Assembly (NCBI RefSeq): GCF_031880315.1
Contig: NZ_CP134771.1
Coordinates: 1,178,001 to 1,242,000, forward strand
Length of the DNA stretch: 64,000 bases
Direction: 5' to 3'
Source: Pseudomonas baltica
GTDB taxonomy: Bacteria; Pseudomonadota; Gammaproteobacteria; Pseudomonadales; Pseudomonadaceae
Each line of letters starts with the position of its first letter. The stretch's first letter is position 1. Below are positions 62,055 through 64,000 of this stretch, in pieces. The notes below the pieces were generated by a model. The model was not told the DNA's origin. It worked only from the letters and a program-made list of their open reading frames with translations, and did no database searches. A program made the position numbers and the translations under genes.

Positions 62055-62930
62055 ATGAAACGCCTGAACGCATTCATCGCCCTCGCTTGCCTGTCGCTGT
62101 CGGTCGGCGCCTATGCCGCCGACCCGACCGAACCCGGCAAGGTCTTCCAAGACTGCAATGACTGCCCGGAAATGGTCGTGCTGCCCGCCGGCGGCTACAC
62201 CATGGGCGTGCCCAACGATGAAGTCGGTCGCCAGTCCGACGAAGGCCCGCTGCACCAGGTGACCTTTGCCGAACCCTTCGCCATCAGCCGCTTTCACGTC
62301 ACCGCCGAGCAGTGGCAGGTCTACACCAAGGACACCGGCGTGGTGATCCCCGATGGCGACGATCGCCCCGGCCGACGCTGCACCAACGGCAAGCCCAGCT
62401 ATCCCCAGGGCCCACGCCAACCGGCGGTGTGCATGGACTGGGAAGAAGCCCGCGGCTACATCGCCTGGCTGGCGAAAAAGACCGGCAAGCCCTACCGCAT
62501 GCTCAGCGAGTCGGAACGTGAATACGGCGCCCGCGCAGGCTCCACCGGGCCCTTCCCCTTCCCGTTCGACAAGGCCGGCGGCTACCAGATCACCGAGCAC
62601 GCCAACGGCTACGGGCCCAAGGACGGCTACACCTACACCGCCCCGGTGGGCAGCTTCGCGCCCAACGCCTTTGGCGTCTACGACATGCACGGCAACGTCT
62701 ATGAATGGCTCGCGGACTGCTGGCACACCGACTACGTCGGCGCCCCCACCGACGGCAGCGCCTGGATCACCGGCGGCACCTGCGAGCACCGGCAGATCCG
62801 CGGCAACGACTGGATCGAACCGCCGATTTTCTCCCGCTCCGGCAACCGCAACGAGCGCGAGCCCGACGTACGCGGTGACTGGTTGAGCTTTCGCGTAGCC
62901 CGCAACCTCAACGGTGCCGACAAGGACTGA
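62055..62930 (+). CDS. pvdO: PvdO, SUMF1-like ferribactin oxidation protein
   Basis: 291 residues from ATG 62055 with a signal peptide MKRLNAFIALACLSLSVGAY cleaved near AYA. The mature protein is a formylglycine-generating-enzyme (SUMF1/FGE-sulfatase) fold: MVVLPAGGYTMGVPNDE, HVTAEQWQVYTKDTG, YRMLSESEREYGARAG, FGVYDMHGNVYEWLADCW. PvdO finishes the oxidation of dihydropyoverdine to pyoverdine in the periplasm. Eight bases after pvdM. Confidence 0.9.
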   Translation: MKRLNAFIALACLSLSVGAYAADPTEPGKVFQDCNDCPEMVVLPAGGYTMGVPNDEVGRQSDEGPLHQVTFAEPFAISRFHVTAEQWQVYTKDTGVVIPDGDDRPGRRCTNGKPSYPQGPRQPAVCMDWEEARGYIAWLAKKTGKPYRMLSESEREYGARAGSTGPFPFPFDKAGGYQITEHANGYGPKDGYTYTAPVGSFAPNAFGVYDMHGNVYEWLADCWHTDYVGAPTDGSAWITGGTCEHRQIRGNDWIEPPIFSRSGNRNEREPDVRGDWLSFRVARNLNGADKD

Positions 62931-62951
62931 ACACGAACAAGGAGCCCCGCC

Positions 62952-64000
62952 ATGACCGATCTCAGCCGCCGCCATTTCGTCACCGCCGCGACCCTGGCCA
63001 GCCTCGCCCCTCAGCTCGCTGTAGCGAGGGGGCTCGCCACCGAAAATTCCACGGCCGCAGATAATGCAGCGCCTGGCGCGCCGTCGTCGGGTGCAAGCCC
63101 CCTCGCTATACGGGATCCGATCTTCAACGACGATATCGTCCGCCTCGATTACAACGAAAGCCCCTACGGCCCCTGCGCGCCCGCCGTCAAGGCCATGGAG
63201 CTGGGCGCGCGACAGAGCGGGCGCTACTACTACGAACAACAGGTGCGCCTGATCGAACTGTTCGCCGAACAGAACCACGTGCCCGCAGACCATGTGGCAG
63301 TGTTCTGCGGCTCGCGTTCGCCATTGCAGTACGCCATGGCGCTGTATGCCGGTGCGCGCAGCGTGGTGACCGCCGCGCCGACCTACGACTCGGTTGCCAA
63401 TGGTGCCGCCGAAGTCGGCGCCAGGGTCCACGAAGTGCCCTTGGACGAACGCCATGCCCATGACGTGCGCGGCATGCTCGCAGCGGACGATCAGGCCGGG
63501 GCGATCTACCTGTGCAACCCCAACAACCCTACCGGCACCCTCACGCCCTATGAAGACATCAAGCACCTGGTGGTGAACAAACCAGCGGGCTGCCTGGCGA
63601 TCATCGATGAGGCATACATCCACTTTTCCGATGCCCAGCCCTGCTTGGGTCTGGTGCTCAAACACCCGGACGTGCTGGTGCTGCGCACCTTCTCCAAGCT
63701 CTACGGCATGGCCGGGGCGCGGTTGGGATTGGCCATCGCGTCGCCTGAAGTACTGGACAAGCTGCAGACCCTCAACGGCCACAACTTCATCTCGGTGAGC
63801 GCCTCGCTGGGCGGCATCGCCAGCCTGCAGCAACCGCAACTGGTGGCCGAGCGCAAGCAGACCAACCAGCGCGTGCTGCAGGACACCGTCAGCAAACTGC
63901 AAGCAGCGGGCTATCGCTGCACCGAGGCGCAGGCGAACTGTTTAATGGTGGCGCTCAAGCGCCCTGCCGCGCCGGTGATCGAGGCGCTGGCCAAGCGCGG
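62952..64000 (+). CDS. ptaA: Tat-exported class I/II aminotransferase, PtaA-like (partial)
   Basis: First 349 codons; the gene runs past the right edge. ATG 62952 starts MTDLSRRHFVTAATLASLAP, a Tat signal. The PLP fold is HisC-like class I/II: DYNESPYGP near 61, CGSRSPLQYAM, YLCNPNNPTGTL, IIDEAYIHF and the PLP lysine in LRTFSKLYGMAGARLGLAIAS. Class and position fit PtaA, the periplasmic transaminase that converts the pyoverdine glutamate side chain to alpha-ketoglutarate in P. fluorescens; PvdN is a class V enzyme and fits less well. Residues about 24-52 are encoded by a REP-like palindrome. Confidence 0.75.
   Translation, partial: MTDLSRRHFVTAATLASLAPQLAVARGLATENSTAADNAAPGAPSSGASPLAIRDPIFNDDIVRLDYNESPYGPCAPAVKAMELGARQSGRYYYEQQVRLIELFAEQNHVPADHVAVFCGSRSPLQYAMALYAGARSVVTAAPTYDSVANGAAEVGARVHEVPLDERHAHDVRGMLAADDQAGAIYLCNPNNPTGTLTPYEDIKHLVVNKPAGCLAIIDEAYIHFSDAQPCLGLVLKHPDVLVLRTFSKLYGMAGARLGLAIASPEVLDKLQTLNGHNFISVSASLGGIASLQQPQLVAERKQTNQRVLQDTVSKLQAAGYRCTEAQANCLMVALKRPAAPVIEALAKR
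63023..63107. repeat. REP-like palindrome in the coding start of the aminotransferase
   Basis: AGCGAGGGGGCT (63023-63034) and AGCCCCCTCGCT (63096-63107) are perfect complements around 61 bp, of the same class as the hairpin at 48232-48261. The unit lies in frame between the Tat signal and the enzyme domain. Confidence 0.82.

Noticed and set aside
62952..64000. PvdN identity for the last gene
   Set aside because: The PLP motifs are of class I/II (HisC-like), while PvdN is a class V enzyme; PtaA fits better, though the gene is cut by the window edge.

Overview
The window reads as chromosome of a fluorescent Pseudomonas (P. putida/P. fluorescens-like). The grounds are the high-GC coding bias, the pyoverdine genes (pvdQ, a pvdS-type sigma factor, fpvR/fpvI, pvdRT-opmQ, pvdP, pvdM, pvdO), azurin, and dense Pseudomonas-type REP palindromes. 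No rRNA, tRNA, CRISPR array, IS transposase or integrase was found.

Layout. (1) 1-24.6 kb is mostly core: sbcDC; two paralogous secreted beta-propeller lactonases with an unlisted 59-codon secreted peptide gene between them; an orphan MMPL transporter/YCF48-like pair; a tightly overlapping minus-strand run from nadK through a PPP-family phosphatase, rhomboid protease, YeaC-like protein and DUF2797 protein to pepN; a DUF1853 gene; a BrnTA toxin-antitoxin pair with a palindrome abutting its start codon; a PLP enzyme of the ACC deaminase/D-cysteine desulfhydrase family; and two exported proteins of unknown role. (2) 24.7-27.7 kb is a small low-GC bacteriocin island: an S-type pyocin-like HNH DNase, its immunity protein and a decayed XRE regulator. 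It lies between direct repeats of the 3' end of fadH. (3) 27.6-47.7 kb is a nitrogen-scavenging region: fadH, a zinc-ribbon gene, formamidase (fmdA), a urea/short-amide ABC transporter (urtABCDE), a transporter-fused hybrid histidine kinase with its LuxR-type response regulator, then a complete seven-gene Nit1C cluster (nitBCDEFGH; the MSMEG_0567-0572 families) behind a probable sigma-54 promoter. (4) 47.7-64 kb holds azurin and the pyoverdine maturation/export/regulation locus, with four TAAAT-N16-CGT PvdS (IS-box) promoters and Fur-box-like sites. The last gene, a Tat-exported class I/II aminotransferase (PtaA-like), runs off the right edge.

Working together: the ABC transporter and formamidase would import and hydrolyse formamide-type amides, and the transporter-kinase plus response regulator is placed to sense a small nitrogenous ligand and control both flanking operons. 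Nit1C is linked to cyanide assimilation in other pseudomonads, so the region may be one cyanide/nitrile/amide nitrogen unit (inference). In the pyoverdine block, ferribactin exported to the periplasm would be deacylated by PvdQ, matured by PvdP, PvdM, PvdO and the aminotransferase, and recycled or exported by PvdRT-OpmQ.

Most notable: REP-type palindromes have expanded into tandem arrays in three places. One is a 99-bp (33-codon) array lying in frame inside the 5' coding region of nitD, predicted to add about 120 residues to a radical SAM enzyme. A REP-like palindrome also sits in frame behind the Tat signal of the last gene. pvdT is frameshifted in a C6 tract, and two unusual palindromes of about 214 and 228 bp fill the opmQ-pvdP gap.
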